Positions 16,404 through 23,461 of a DNA stretch of 58,968 nucleotides are shown piece by piece (within the stretch, counting starts at the first letter, position 1; the number at the start of each line of letters is the position of its first letter). A model generated the notes under the pieces. The model did no database searches and was not told the origin of the DNA. It was given only the letters and a program-made list of their open reading frames with translations. The translations under genes and the position numbers were made by a program. The DNA lies in IMG/VR virus record IMGVR_UViG_3300046542_000627, positions 1-58,968 of that record; one strand, 5' to 3'. Origin of the DNA: a virus.

Positions 16404-16432
16404 GATATATGGACGGTCGTTATCCGCCTCAA
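16404..16432 (-). promoter_or_regulatory. candidate promoter of the toxin-antitoxin pair
   Basis: On the minus strand TTGAGG and TATATC are spaced by 17 bases, with the -10 ending about 22 bases before the antitoxin ATG. No palindrome overlaps it closely. Confidence 0.4.
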
Positions 16433-16574
16433 TAGTATCGGCAGCATGATTCGAGTCTGAATCACCCAACCTGCGCCGCTGGATAACCGCAACGGCACCA
16501 ACACTCTAACCAGATGACACTAGGGGCTCTGGTGACACAGTAATTATGTGCGCGCGACTATCCCTATACAATAC

Positions 16575-16590
16575 CCACAACCGGTTGTGG
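16575..16590. repeat. perfect 16-bp palindrome
   Basis: CCACAACCGGTTGTGG is fully self-complementary and lies 190 bases upstream of the antitoxin start in sequence without genes. The form is that of an operator for a dimeric regulator. Confidence 0.55.
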
Positions 16591-16770
16591 TTAGAGTTTT
16601 GCTAAACCAGAAGCTAACAAACCCAGTAAAACCAATGGTTAACAGAATCCGCGCCAGGAAATAAATATTTTCTAATTGTGGCGCGCTGAATCAAAAAGCG
16701 AATTCCGCCAGCGAAATTTGCAGATGAAACAGCCGATTATTGTTCGCACTGCACCCCGCTGACGAAGAAG

Positions 16771-16793
16771 AAAAAGCACCCGAAGGTGCCTTT
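16771..16793 (-). terminator. rho-independent terminator with UUCG loop
   Basis: On the minus strand GGCACC-TTCG-GGTGC is followed by TTTTTC. It terminates the operon ending at 17047. Confidence 0.8.
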
Positions 16794-17046
16794 CAATGCC
16801 GTTTACGGCCCATACCTCAACTTGCCAGAGCTGACCCCACCCCGCCTGACCTGATCAGAGCAGACCACAGGTGCTTTCACACCGCTCAATCACCTCGCAA
16901 GAAGTGGCTGAACGCTGTTTTCAGCCCATGCCGCGCCAAGCCTTGCCACTCCATAGCGCGCCTCACCTCGCCATGCCTTGACCCGCTAGGCCGCAAGATG
17001 CTTTCGCACCGCGGTGCCCTCTCATCGAAAGGGCATAACGCTGCGT

Positions 17047-17505
17047 TTAATTAAGAGCCTTTCGGGTCATCCCTTGAAGCTGCGAAATCTTTGCGGCCGC
17101 GTCAACATTAGCCTTTCGCTCGCCATCAGACAGCTCGGCCGTACGCAGATGCCGGAGCTTCTGCCCGACAGAGCTGAACATTTTCTTCGCCCCCCGGTGG
17201 AAATCCGAAACAGCTAATTCAGTCTGCTCATTTGGCGGAACCCAGCGGTAGCCCTTCCCGCGAATCGACTGCAAGCAAATTTGATGGTCGCGCAGCAGTT
17301 CGTTTTTGAATGCTTCAACGTTCGCCAGCCACTCAAATTGACGTTCCCGAAACTGATCGGCAGTCAATTGCTGATCTTCCGAAAGGCCGGGCATTCCGAA
17401 CCGAATCTCCAGCCATTCGTGGTCGACGATATCGCCGTACTGAAACTCGGCGATGAAGTCCTGGACAGCCTGACGCCATAGCGGATGGCGAGCGAGATTA
17501 CTCAT
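17047..17505 (-). CDS. phage protein, function unknown
   Basis: A 152-residue soluble protein (MSNLARHPLWRQAVQDFIAEFQYGDIV). IRGKGYRWVPPNEQ near residue 85 resembles the wing of winged-helix regulators of the OmpR C-terminal type, and the flanking helices could fit a DNA-binding fold, but this is weak. It overlaps the previous gene by 8 bases and is the last gene of the antirepressor operon, closed by the UUCG terminator. Confidence 0.6.
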   Translation of the reverse strand: MSNLARHPLWRQAVQDFIAEFQYGDIVDHEWLEIRFGMPGLSEDQQLTADQFRERQFEWLANVEAFKNELLRDHQICLQSIRGKGYRWVPPNEQTELAVSDFHRGAKKMFSSVGQKLRHLRTAELSDGERKANVDAAAKISQLQGMTRKALN

Positions 17506-18073
17506 AAGCCACCTCGAAACGACCGAAGCGCGGACGGTACTCGCACACGCCGATCAACTTGCCCGAGTCCTCGATTGCTTTCTTGGCTTCAGCTACGTCC
17601 AGAACATCAGGATTAACCACGACTTCGAGAGTCGCAGCCCAATCGAGAAAGATCGGTCGATAGCGCATGATCTTGGCCTGACCAACCTTTACGCCTCGAC
17701 AATCAACGAACCGCGTGTCCTCCCAGAGTTTGGCCGGCGTGTTCGGCCCGCTGAACTCAAGCTTTACACGGTCGGTCATTACCATGGCGCCGCGCTTCCA
17801 GTGCACGCCCATCTTCTGAAGCTTTGCGCCCGACCAGAACGTCGCATCAAAATTTTGGCCGGGGATGAAAAAACCGACCCTATCGTCGAAGTATGCGCCC
17901 GCGATGAATTCTGACCGAGCGATCGCCAGATGGTCGTCGTCCGTCTTTTTGCGTTTGCTCGTCAACTCACGGTGCGCTTTGGACTCAGGCAGCAAAGGGT
18001 TTGCCAGCCGATCGCTGTGCATCATAAGCGGAGATGTGCCGGTGATGCGTAGTGTCAGGAGGTCCATGCTCAT
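17498..18073 (-). CDS. conserved phage protein, function unknown
   Basis: A 191-residue protein (begins MSMDLLTLRITGTSPLMMHSD). The opening ITGTSPLMMHS, the segment IPGQNFDATFWSGAKLQKMG and the C-terminal RPRFGRFEV form a pattern I recall from many tailed phages of Proteobacteria, always unannotated. It starts with an ATGA overlap with the antirepressor stop, so it is translated with that gene. Its regular coupling to antirepressor or replication genes suggests an early regulatory or nucleic-acid role, which is inference. Confidence 0.65.
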   Translation of the reverse strand: MSMDLLTLRITGTSPLMMHSDRLANPLLPESKAHRELTSKRKKTDDDHLAIARSEFIAGAYFDDRVGFFIPGQNFDATFWSGAKLQKMGVHWKRGAMVMTDRVKLEFSGPNTPAKLWEDTRFVDCRGVKVGQAKIMRYRPIFLDWAATLEVVVNPDVLDVAEAKKAIEDSGKLIGVCEYRPRFGRFEVAYE

Positions 18074-19023
18074 GCTGCATCCTCCAAGTCAACCGAGTAG
18101 CGGGTTGGCGTCTGCATTGCCCCCCCCAGCCCAGTCAAAAATGAATTCAGCTCACCAAGGCGATTACGCAGGCTGCGCACCTCAAACCATGCGCCCTCGA
18201 TGTTGTAACCTTGATCGCGCAGCTCGCAGAGGATTACCTCGCACAGCGAAATGTCCTGAGGGCGCGAGCAAAGGTCCTGCATGCTCACATCAAGCCAGGC
18301 GCGACCATTACCACGATCTTCGAGCATTTTTGGACGGCGCTTCACCAGTGCTTCCAATGGAGCGTCGATATTCAGCCAATTATCCTTTGGCTGCTCAATC
18401 TCCCTCGCGATGAACTCACCCTCGAGGATGTATGCAGCAACAAAGTTGCAAGCGTCAGCCAAGCATTCCGCCGGGATGAGAGCGGTGCGCTGAACATTGA
18501 ATCGTGACCGGAGGCGGCTTTTCATGGTGTGACGGAAGCTACGTTGCATCACGCGAGGTACCGAATAGGCCTTCTGGTCAATGACGCGATCCAGCACGAT
18601 CTCACCACTACTACCGATTACGGCGCCGACTAGGTCGCCCATTGAACTGGAGTGGTCAACGAAATGTCCGTGCTTACGAATCGCCGGAAGTACTTCAGCA
18701 GTGACCCACTTCTTGAAGCGCTTTGCTTCTCCCTTGCGGCTTTTGAAGATCAGTGAGTACAGGCCAGACTCATTCACGACCAGCATTTCCTGGGCGCCAG
18801 AGGGGGTATTGACAGTGGCAATACCCTTCTCGTCCTCATCAAGACCATCTGATTCACGATCAGCTCGACCATTGACGGCGAGCGAAACGTTACCGATCGC
18901 CAAGGAGCCGCATACATCGGCCGCCACGAACCATGGCTGATCATCGATCAGCAGGGTACGAACTTCTTTGGCTTCAAAGCGGAACGGGATGACATTCGAA
19001 ACTGCTGTGCTATTATTCGCCAT
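18070..19023 (-). CDS. phage antirepressor with BRO N-terminal domain, P22 Ant type
   Basis: A 317-residue protein. Residues about 12-115 form a BRO-N domain (RTLLIDDQPWFVAADVCG, GIATVNTPSG, LVVNESGLYSLIFKSRK, FKKWVTAEVLPAIRKHG), and the C-terminal part (about 170-280, LIPAECLADACNFVAAYILEGEF) resembles the P22 antirepressor C-terminal domain. P22 Ant binds c2-type repressors to block them. The start at 19023 is set by AGGAAAG; the upstream extension overlaps the Arc-like gene and was rejected. It is the first gene after the Arc-like repressor, as in ImmI of P22. Confidence 0.85.
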   Translation of the reverse strand: MANNSTAVSNVIPFRFEAKEVRTLLIDDQPWFVAADVCGSLAIGNVSLAVNGRADRESDGLDEDEKGIATVNTPSGAQEMLVVNESGLYSLIFKSRKGEAKRFKKWVTAEVLPAIRKHGHFVDHSSSMGDLVGAVIGSSGEIVLDRVIDQKAYSVPRVMQRSFRHTMKSRLRSRFNVQRTALIPAECLADACNFVAAYILEGEFIAREIEQPKDNWLNIDAPLEALVKRRPKMLEDRGNGRAWLDVSMQDLCSRPQDISLCEVILCELRDQGYNIEGAWFEVRSLRNRLGELNSFLTGLGGAMQTPTRYSVDLEDAA

Positions 19024-19090
19024 GACGTTTCTTTCCTGATAGTTGGATTCGTTACCCGAAACCCCTTGCGCTCGAACGCACGGGGTTTTT

Positions 19091-19258
19091 TTATGCCTGT
19101 TGCTTTTCATTTTCCATATCCTGCTCAAGCGACTTCTTAAGGCGATGCAGAATCTCTCCACAAAGGCTTCGGTCGTTATTCTTCGCCCGCAGAGCCAGTT
19201 GCTCTTGAACAGAAACCCGCATCCTCACACCAACCACCTTGCTCTCTTCTGCTGCCAT
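19091..19258 (-). CDS. Arc-family ribbon-helix-helix repressor
   Basis: A 55-residue protein (MAAEESKVVGVRMRVSVQEQL...) with the Arc layout: a strand (VVGVRMRV), helix A (QEQLALRAKNNDRS) and helix B (LCGEILHRLKKSLEQDM). ATG at 19258 has GGAGAG 7 bases before; an ATG at 19273 is possible. It lies just upstream of the antirepressor gene, the same order as arc-ant in P22, and divergent from an Xre gene. It probably represses its own promoter and antirepressor synthesis. Confidence 0.8.
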   Translation of the reverse strand: MAAEESKVVGVRMRVSVQEQLALRAKNNDRSLCGEILHRLKKSLEQDMENEKQQA

Positions 19259-19298
19259 GTTGCGTCTCTCCATGTTTTGCGCACCTTAATGCGCTTTG

Positions 19299-19315
19299 TT
19301 GCTTTCGTAAAGCAA
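19299..19315. promoter_or_regulatory. inverted-repeat operator between arc-like and xre genes
   Basis: TTGCTTT-cgt-AAAGCAA is a perfect 7-bp inverted repeat; TTGTTGCTTA at 19318-19327 repeats a half-site. It lies in the 117-base divergent promoter region, so either the Arc-like or the Xre-like protein may bind here. Confidence 0.55.
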
Positions 19316-19390
19316 TTTGTTGCTTATTTTGCATCTACACCGCTAGACGTGTACTTTTATGCCTTATAGGGTATTTACACGGAGCTTCCA

Positions 19391-19819
19391 GTGGATCCAT
19401 TGTTTGGCAAGCGGCTGGCGAGAGCCCGAGCCGAAAAACAGCTAACTCAAAGAGAGTTGGCAGACGCGATAGGCATAACCTTTTCTCAGATATCTAGGTA
19501 TGAGGCCAGTAAGGCTAGGCCTCGACTCGCCATCCTAATGAAGCTCGCCGAAGCCCTCGGTACAACCCCTGAATTCTTGGCAGGTGACTCGGTCGATGAT
19601 TTCAATCGCGAGGTAACGCTCACCCTCAAGCCAAGCGATGCCAAAGCAATAGATGACTACGCAGAATCACATGGACTCAGCTTCAGTGACGCCGCCAACA
19701 AGGTGTTCGCAATGGGATTGAAGATGAAGTACGAAAAAAACCCCGACATGCTCGCCCAGCTTGAAGCTGAGCTGCCGGGTGCTTATGAGAAGCTTCTGAA
19801 GCTGCTCGCCAAGGAGTAG
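19391..19819 (+). CDS. Xre-family regulator with extra C-terminal domain
   Basis: A 142-residue protein starting with GTG (ribosome site GGAG 6 bases before). Residues about 6-62 form an HTH_3 domain (RARAEKQLTQRELADAIGITFSQISRYE), and about 75-115 (LKPSDAKAIDDYAESHGLSFSDAANKVF) looks like a ribbon-helix-helix-like or helical dimerisation unit. It is the only plus-strand gene within the leftward late block and is divergent from arc-like and antirepressor genes. It could be the lysogen-expressed repressor of this second immunity region. Confidence 0.8.
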   Translation: MDPLFGKRLARARAEKQLTQRELADAIGITFSQISRYEASKARPRLAILMKLAEALGTTPEFLAGDSVDDFNREVTLTLKPSDAKAIDDYAESHGLSFSDAANKVFAMGLKMKYEKNPDMLAQLEAELPGAYEKLLKLLAKE

Positions 19820-19919
19820 CCCCAAGCCCAACTTAGGGAGTCCGCGGCGGCGGCCAACTTCTGGTAAGGGTGTGCATCGAATGCACACCCCTCACCTAAA
19901 GTTAGACCGCTATTCCGGC

Positions 19920-19938
19920 CCCTATGCTGAACATAGGG
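19920..19938. repeat. 19-base inverted repeat, copy 1
   Basis: CCCTATGCTGAACATAGGG has 7-bp arms (CCCTATG/CATAGGG) around five bases. The second copy at 20112-20130 differs at one loop base. Confidence 0.7.
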
Positions 19939-20111
19939 CTGGTGAGCCCGCGAAAAGTCGCGGGCTCAGAATAATCGGGAACACAAACACGAACAGCATT
20001 CGGGTTCGGCAATGGACAGCAGTCTGGGGGATTGCCACTGTCAACACCCCTTCAGTTATCACTGATGATCGTGACAACCAACAGCCCCGAACGCATCTGG
20101 ACTGTTGGTTG

Positions 20112-20130
20112 CCCTATGCTCAACATAGGG
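20112..20130. repeat. 19-base inverted repeat, copy 2
   Basis: CCCTATGCTCAACATAGGG, same 7-bp arms as the copy 192 bases to the left. Conserved arms with a changed loop base suggest a protein-binding site or an RNA hairpin. Confidence 0.7.
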
Positions 20131-20150
20131 GTGCTCACTCAACCAGTACC

Positions 20151-20878
20151 CTACTCATCGTCGCCAGTCAGGCACAGAGCATCCAGCGCAAACATCACCT
20201 CATCCACATCAGTCCTGTCCATGGGCGAAGGGTGCGATTCAAGCCAGTCGGTTATCTCACGCCCGGACAGGGGCAGCGGAAAAGCGCCAGCCATAGTAGT
20301 GAGGAACCGTCGACCCCGGCAGACGTTGCGGAACGTGTTGAGCAAATAGGCCGTTAGCGCATCACTGGGTGGCTCATCGGGAACGGCCAAGTTCAGGCGC
20401 TTGTAAATCGCCCGCCTCTTGTCTACTTCGCCTGCCCACTCTTGCTCCCATTCGAAGCGGGCGACTGCTTTCCCACCGCCTCGGCAAGTTCTTCGCGAGC
20501 TTCTGCGGTGATTTTCCCGGCTTCCTGCAACACGAAGATGAAAAACTCTATGTTGGCTTCCAGCAGATCGGCGGCCCCCTTGTGGCTGAACTTGAGCGGG
20601 TTGCCATCGGCATCCTGAACGCCTTCCCAGTCCTTGACGATGAAATGGCTCAGCAGCATGCATTGGTTCTGCTGCTCGGTCATTTCGCCATCGATTACGC
20701 CGACCTGGCCTTCATCGAAGCGGGCGTCGTTTCGCTGGATGCGGCGGCGCATGCGCTCCAGGGCAACCTGATAGTGGTCATTATCAATGCCCACCAGCAG
20801 GATCTTGGTGTCCTTATCGAACGGAACCCATGCCTCCTTGGAAGCGGTCTCTTCTTTCTTGCTCATCTTCAAAGCCAT
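20151..20878 (-). CDS. tail assembly chaperone, long form made by -1 frameshift (lambda GT-like)
   Basis: Expected product of a -1 ribosomal frameshift at the GGGAAAG heptamer (20468-20474): residues 1-137 come from the G-like frame and 105 more from the second frame (VARFEWEQEW ... DALCLTGDDE), 242 in all. The second frame has no good start codon of its own with a ribosome site in its conserved part, so it is best explained as the T extension. In lambda G and GT bind the tape measure protein during tail assembly. Its position between tail tube and tape measure genes is the standard one. Confidence 0.8.
20423..20878 (-). CDS. tail assembly chaperone, short form (lambda G-like)
   Basis: A 151-residue acidic protein (MALKMSKKEETASKEAWVPFD). 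The start at 20878 follows GAGG by 7 bases. The LVGIDNDHYQVALERMRRRIQRND segment and length fit tail assembly chaperones. The frame ends shortly after the slippery heptamer, so most ribosomes would make this form and a minority the long form. Confidence 0.85.
   Translation of the reverse strand: MALKMSKKEETASKEAWVPFDKDTKILLVGIDNDHYQVALERMRRRIQRNDARFDEGQVGVIDGEMTEQQNQCMLLSHFIVKDWEGVQDADGNPLKFSHKGAADLLEANIEFFIFVLQEAGKITAEAREELAEAVGKQSPASNGSKSGQAK
20468..20474 (-). promoter_or_regulatory. programmed -1 frameshift site GGGAAAG
   Basis: Read on the minus strand, GGGAAAG is phased as G-GGA-AAG in the short-form frame (codons 136-137), exactly the X-XXY-YYZ register needed for tandem slippage. The same heptamer is used by lambda G/GT. 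Confidence 0.85.
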
Positions 20879-20947
20879 TGCGAAACCTCTACGCCACGCC
20901 AATAAAAGGACCGCCCCGGATGGCGTTTCGCCGGAGCAGTCAAAAGT

Positions 20948-21877
20948 TTAAGGTGCTGGGTCTGGCTCTGGAGCTGCCAAACGGGTGATGGTCGGGCTGA
21001 GCTTGGCCACGGTGTAGTTCAACGTCACCTCGATCAGGTCGCGCTTCCCGCCGTTCGGGAGTTCGCCGTCCACTTCCACTGCTGGGAAGTTGAGCGTGTA
21101 CTCGTTGCCCAAGCTATCCGTGATCGGAAAGAGGATCGCAATCGGCGCGCGGGTGAAGGTGTTTTTCCAGATTTCCCAGGCGCGCTTGGACCATGCCAGA
21201 GTGATGCTGCCAGTGATGGCCGCCTCGGTGGCGATGTGGGCACCAGGGCCAAGGCTTTCAGAGCCGAGGCAGCGCTGAGTCTGCAGGCTGTTGTCGAGCG
21301 CAATGGTCATTGCCGACACGCAGGCCACGCCTTCCAGCGACTGGCCGTTAACCAGGATCGTGCCGACGTTGTTGTTGCTCAAAAAAGGAGTGGTAGTCGG
21401 CGCGTTCGGAGTCACGACAATGGGCGCTTCGCTGTCCTCGTAGTCTAGGCACGCCATGCTGAAGGTTGCGGTGAGCTTTCCGTCAGAAGGTATATCGAGG
21501 GCGAAGGTCGAAACATGCGCGCCCTTGAACAGGCTGTAGACGCCAACGTCGTTGTAGCCCTTCGCGATACTGAAGGTATGGCGGGTGTCGCCCACGCGCA
21601 GCACGTTGCCGGTCCAGACTCCGTAAAACGCAGCCTCAAGCAACTGATCAAAGCTGCCAAAGGAGAACTCGGCCGACAGATCGCCGCCGATATCGATGCT
21701 GGTGGCCACCGAGCCCTGGCTCAGGCGCGTGTCCGTGATTTCGTCGCTGACCTGAGTGTTTACGGTCGGGGTCAGTGCGTTGCCGGTCAGCCGCAAGGTG
21801 TGCCAGGTGCCGTTCGGTGTGACGCCGGGTGTGACCTCGGCGATGATGTGTGAAACGACTTTTGCGCCAGAGCTCAT
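20948..21877 (-). CDS. major tail tube protein
   Basis: A 309-residue protein (MSSGAKVVSHIIAEVTPGVTP). The N-terminal opening with EVTPGVTPNGTWHTLRLTGN, the alternating-strand pattern and a C-terminal ELPNGGKRDLIEVTLNYTVAK are typical of the tail tube family of siphophages (PF18906-like). It lies between the tail terminator genes and the tail chaperones, the fixed place for this gene. The middle part (about 80-220) is long enough to include an Ig-like decoration domain. Confidence 0.85.
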   Translation of the reverse strand: MSSGAKVVSHIIAEVTPGVTPNGTWHTLRLTGNALTPTVNTQVSDEITDTRLSQGSVATSIDIGGDLSAEFSFGSFDQLLEAAFYGVWTGNVLRVGDTRHTFSIAKGYNDVGVYSLFKGAHVSTFALDIPSDGKLTATFSMACLDYEDSEAPIVVTPNAPTTTPFLSNNNVGTILVNGQSLEGVACVSAMTIALDNSLQTQRCLGSESLGPGAHIATEAAITGSITLAWSKRAWEIWKNTFTRAPIAILFPITDSLGNEYTLNFPAVEVDGELPNGGKRDLIEVTLNYTVAKLSPTITRLAAPEPDPAP

Positions 21878-21902
21878 TGGAGCCTCCTAATAGCGGGCAT
21901 AA

Positions 21903-21925
21903 AAAAACCCGCTCAAGGCGGGGTT
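21903..21925 (-). terminator. rho-independent terminator
   Basis: ACCCCGCC-TTGA-GCGGGT on the minus strand followed by a T run (T at 21901-21907). It lies between the J-tip-like gene at 21945 and the tail tube gene. Confidence 0.7.
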
Positions 21926-21944
21926 GGCTGCATCAATGGTCTGG

Positions 21945-22304
21945 CTATTTCGGGTCGAGTCCTGCAACCCCTCCGCCACACATGCATTTAATGCGGAACT
22001 TGTCAGCGCTGACCAAAAACTGTGATTCGATGCCCATACCCATGCTGGTAGCGACGCACCTGCCGCTAAGCAGAACTGTTGTTACAGACGAGTCCTGAGC
22101 GATCTTACGATTCGCAATTGTGGCGCGCTCAACCTCGACCTCGCTAATGTAGATCACACCATCAACTACGATGAGTGGTTTGGGCTCAGGCTTGTCCTCA
22201 GCAGCTTCGCGAAGGACGACACGAATTGCACCATTGACCTCGAGCTGTCCATCTTTGGACATTTTCCACCCGGAAACGCCCGGTATGTAGTTGGCGCTTT
22301 GCAT
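21945..22304 (-). CDS. small protein resembling the C-terminal tip of the J-like fibre
   Basis: A 119-residue protein whose start, SANYIPGVSGWKMSKDGQLEVNG, parallels TNYVAGQQGWILNKNGTLEING in the last 60 residues of the J-like protein, and whose later part (VLREAAEDKP ... ATIANRKIAQDSSV) resembles the piece of J just before it, in permuted order. It is cut off from the tail tube gene by a terminator. It may be an extra tip or decoration subunit, or a cargo protein built from a J fragment. The relation is seen by eye. Confidence 0.6.
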   Translation of the reverse strand: MQSANYIPGVSGWKMSKDGQLEVNGAIRVVLREAAEDKPEPKPLIVVDGVIYISEVEVERATIANRKIAQDSSVTTVLLSGRCVATSMGMGIESQFLVSADKFRIKCMCGGGVAGLDPK

Positions 22305-22313
22305 TGATTCCTC

Positions 22314-22709
22314 TCAACCGGCGCGGAACCGGATGTTGACGTTGATTTGGTAGAAGCCTTCGAACTCACCGGCAATCACCTGGCTGGCTTCCATGCACTC
22401 AAGATCGCCCGACTGCCAGTAGGCGAAGTGCGCTTCCAGTGCGTCGGCCAGCTCAGTGACGGTCTTGGTGCCGGTGCGCTCCCGGGCAAAGCACTGGATG
22501 CTGATCTGTCCGGGCTTGCGTGTGTGCGGCTTGTCAGCCATTCCAGCCATGAAGGCCGTGGCGTATTGGATGTTCAGGCGAGCCCATAGGCCGGCTTCTG
22601 GTGGTGCAAACACTGCGGGCTGGTTTGAATAGGCTATTCGGCCCTGATCTAGCCCAGTGAATGCAGCCATCCGCCCGACAATCAGTAGCCGTATCTGCTC
22701 ATAGGTCAT
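22314..22709 (-). CDS. tail terminator protein
   Basis: A 131-residue protein (MTYEQIRLLIVGRMAAFTGL). Length, the helix-strand N-terminus and the C-terminal EFEGFYQINVNIRFRAG fit the phage_tail_terminator_5/lambda U-type family, which caps the tail tube. It sits between the HK97 gp10-like gene and the tail tube gene, the usual order. Its stop is separated by 9 bases from the following gene, and it overlaps its upstream neighbour by ATGA. Confidence 0.75.
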   Translation of the reverse strand: MTYEQIRLLIVGRMAAFTGLDQGRIAYSNQPAVFAPPEAGLWARLNIQYATAFMAGMADKPHTRKPGQISIQCFARERTGTKTVTELADALEAHFAYWQSGDLECMEASQVIAGEFEGFYQINVNIRFRAG

Positions 22710-23095
22710 TTCCGGTACTTCTCTGATACCCCGATGAACGCCACCCCGTAGACCCCGCCAGGCGCTTGCTGAGAGTGCCCGTTTTCCAAGCGTTCGCCGT
22801 AAGGCGCGTTATTCTGGATGATGATGTTGTGGTAAGGCCCGGCAATACTGCCAATTGTCGCGGCGCCCTCGGAAAGCGTGCTCGACCCGGACGGATCATC
22901 CTTCGCAGAATCAAAGTTCAAGCTGCTCGCATCTACGGTGACGCGGTGATTGCCCTTGTAAGTACCTTTGTCAACCGGCGATCCGCTGATGATCGATTGC
23001 AGGGCGCTGATGGCGATCTCTTTTTGCAGGTCAGTGAGATCCTTCTCCACCTCATCAATAAACTTGGTGGGATTTATGCTCCAGCCCTTCGCCAT
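22706..23095 (-). CDS. tail completion protein, HK97 gp10/lambda Z-like
   Basis: A 129-residue protein (MAKGWSINPTKFIDEVEKDL). SGSPVDKGTYKGNHRVTVDA followed by YHNIIIQNNAPYGERLENGHS is the signature of the gp10-like/minor tail family (the NNAPYA-x-x-x-E-x-GHS motif). It helps join the tail to the head. Confidence 0.85.
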   Translation of the reverse strand: MAKGWSINPTKFIDEVEKDLTDLQKEIAISALQSIISGSPVDKGTYKGNHRVTVDASSLNFDSAKDDPSGSSTLSEGAATIGSIAGPYHNIIIQNNAPYGERLENGHSQQAPGGVYGVAFIGVSEKYRK

Positions 23096-23096
23096 A

Positions 23097-23459
23097 TCAC
23101 ACCTTCCTGAGCTGCAGGGTCCATGTTGCCGACGCGGGGTCTTGGCTCACGCTGATCACCTTCAGGTCATTGATTTCGTGATCTACGGCCGGGAGCCCAG
23201 TCGTTTCGTTCTGAAGAGCAAGAAGGCTGACATCTGTCGCCAGTATCTGAATGCCATCCACCAGTTGTTTGTTGAATGAGCCGAAAATGCCCCTACCGGT
23301 GTAAGCAATGACAATGGGCTCACCAGCGGCTTCCGCTACTGGGTCCCACGTGCCTGGGAGCGTGATGCCGCCAGTGAATGCTTGTACCGCATCCGCCAGC
23401 CCATCCGGATCGTTGAACGCCTCGGCAAGATCAGCCTGAATATCTTCTCGCATGCCCAT
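23097..23459 (-). CDS. head-tail joining protein
   Basis: A 120-residue protein (MGMREDIQADLAEAFNDPDGL). A helical start followed by a beta-rich part ending SQDPASATWTLQLRKV is the pattern of head-tail attachment proteins of the FII/HK97 gp9 type. Position between connector and gp10-like genes supports this. Confidence 0.7.
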   Translation of the reverse strand: MGMREDIQADLAEAFNDPDGLADAVQAFTGGITLPGTWDPVAEAAGEPIVIAYTGRGIFGSFNKQLVDGIQILATDVSLLALQNETTGLPAVDHEINDLKVISVSQDPASATWTLQLRKV

Positions 23460-23461
23460 CG

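Larger units (their letters stand above)
16470..17046. other. gene-free stretch with palindromes, a terminator and degenerate repeats
   Basis: No convincing gene in 577 bases. Contents from left to right: a perfect 16-bp palindrome at 16575-16590; ACCAATGGTTAA at 16631-16642, which resembles the CI operators of this phage; an intrinsic terminator with a UUCG tetraloop (16771-16793) that ends the leftward gene at 17047; and, at about 16925-16990, short degenerate repeats around the words CAAGCCTTGCC and GCCATGCC. On the minus strand the latter encode a Trp/Gly/Arg-rich periodic peptide, but without a start codon. Confidence 0.5.
19820..20150. other. gene-free stretch rich in inverted repeats
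   Basis: No gene in 331 bases. It holds a 10-bp-stem hairpin at 19868-19890 right after the Xre gene, a 9-bp-stem hairpin at 19943-19966, two nearly identical 19-base inverted repeats at 19920-19938 and 20112-20130, and at 20026-20052 a stretch that encodes GIATVNTPS on the plus strand, identical to nine residues of the antirepressor. None of the hairpins has a T run, so they are more like operators than terminators. Confidence 0.55.
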
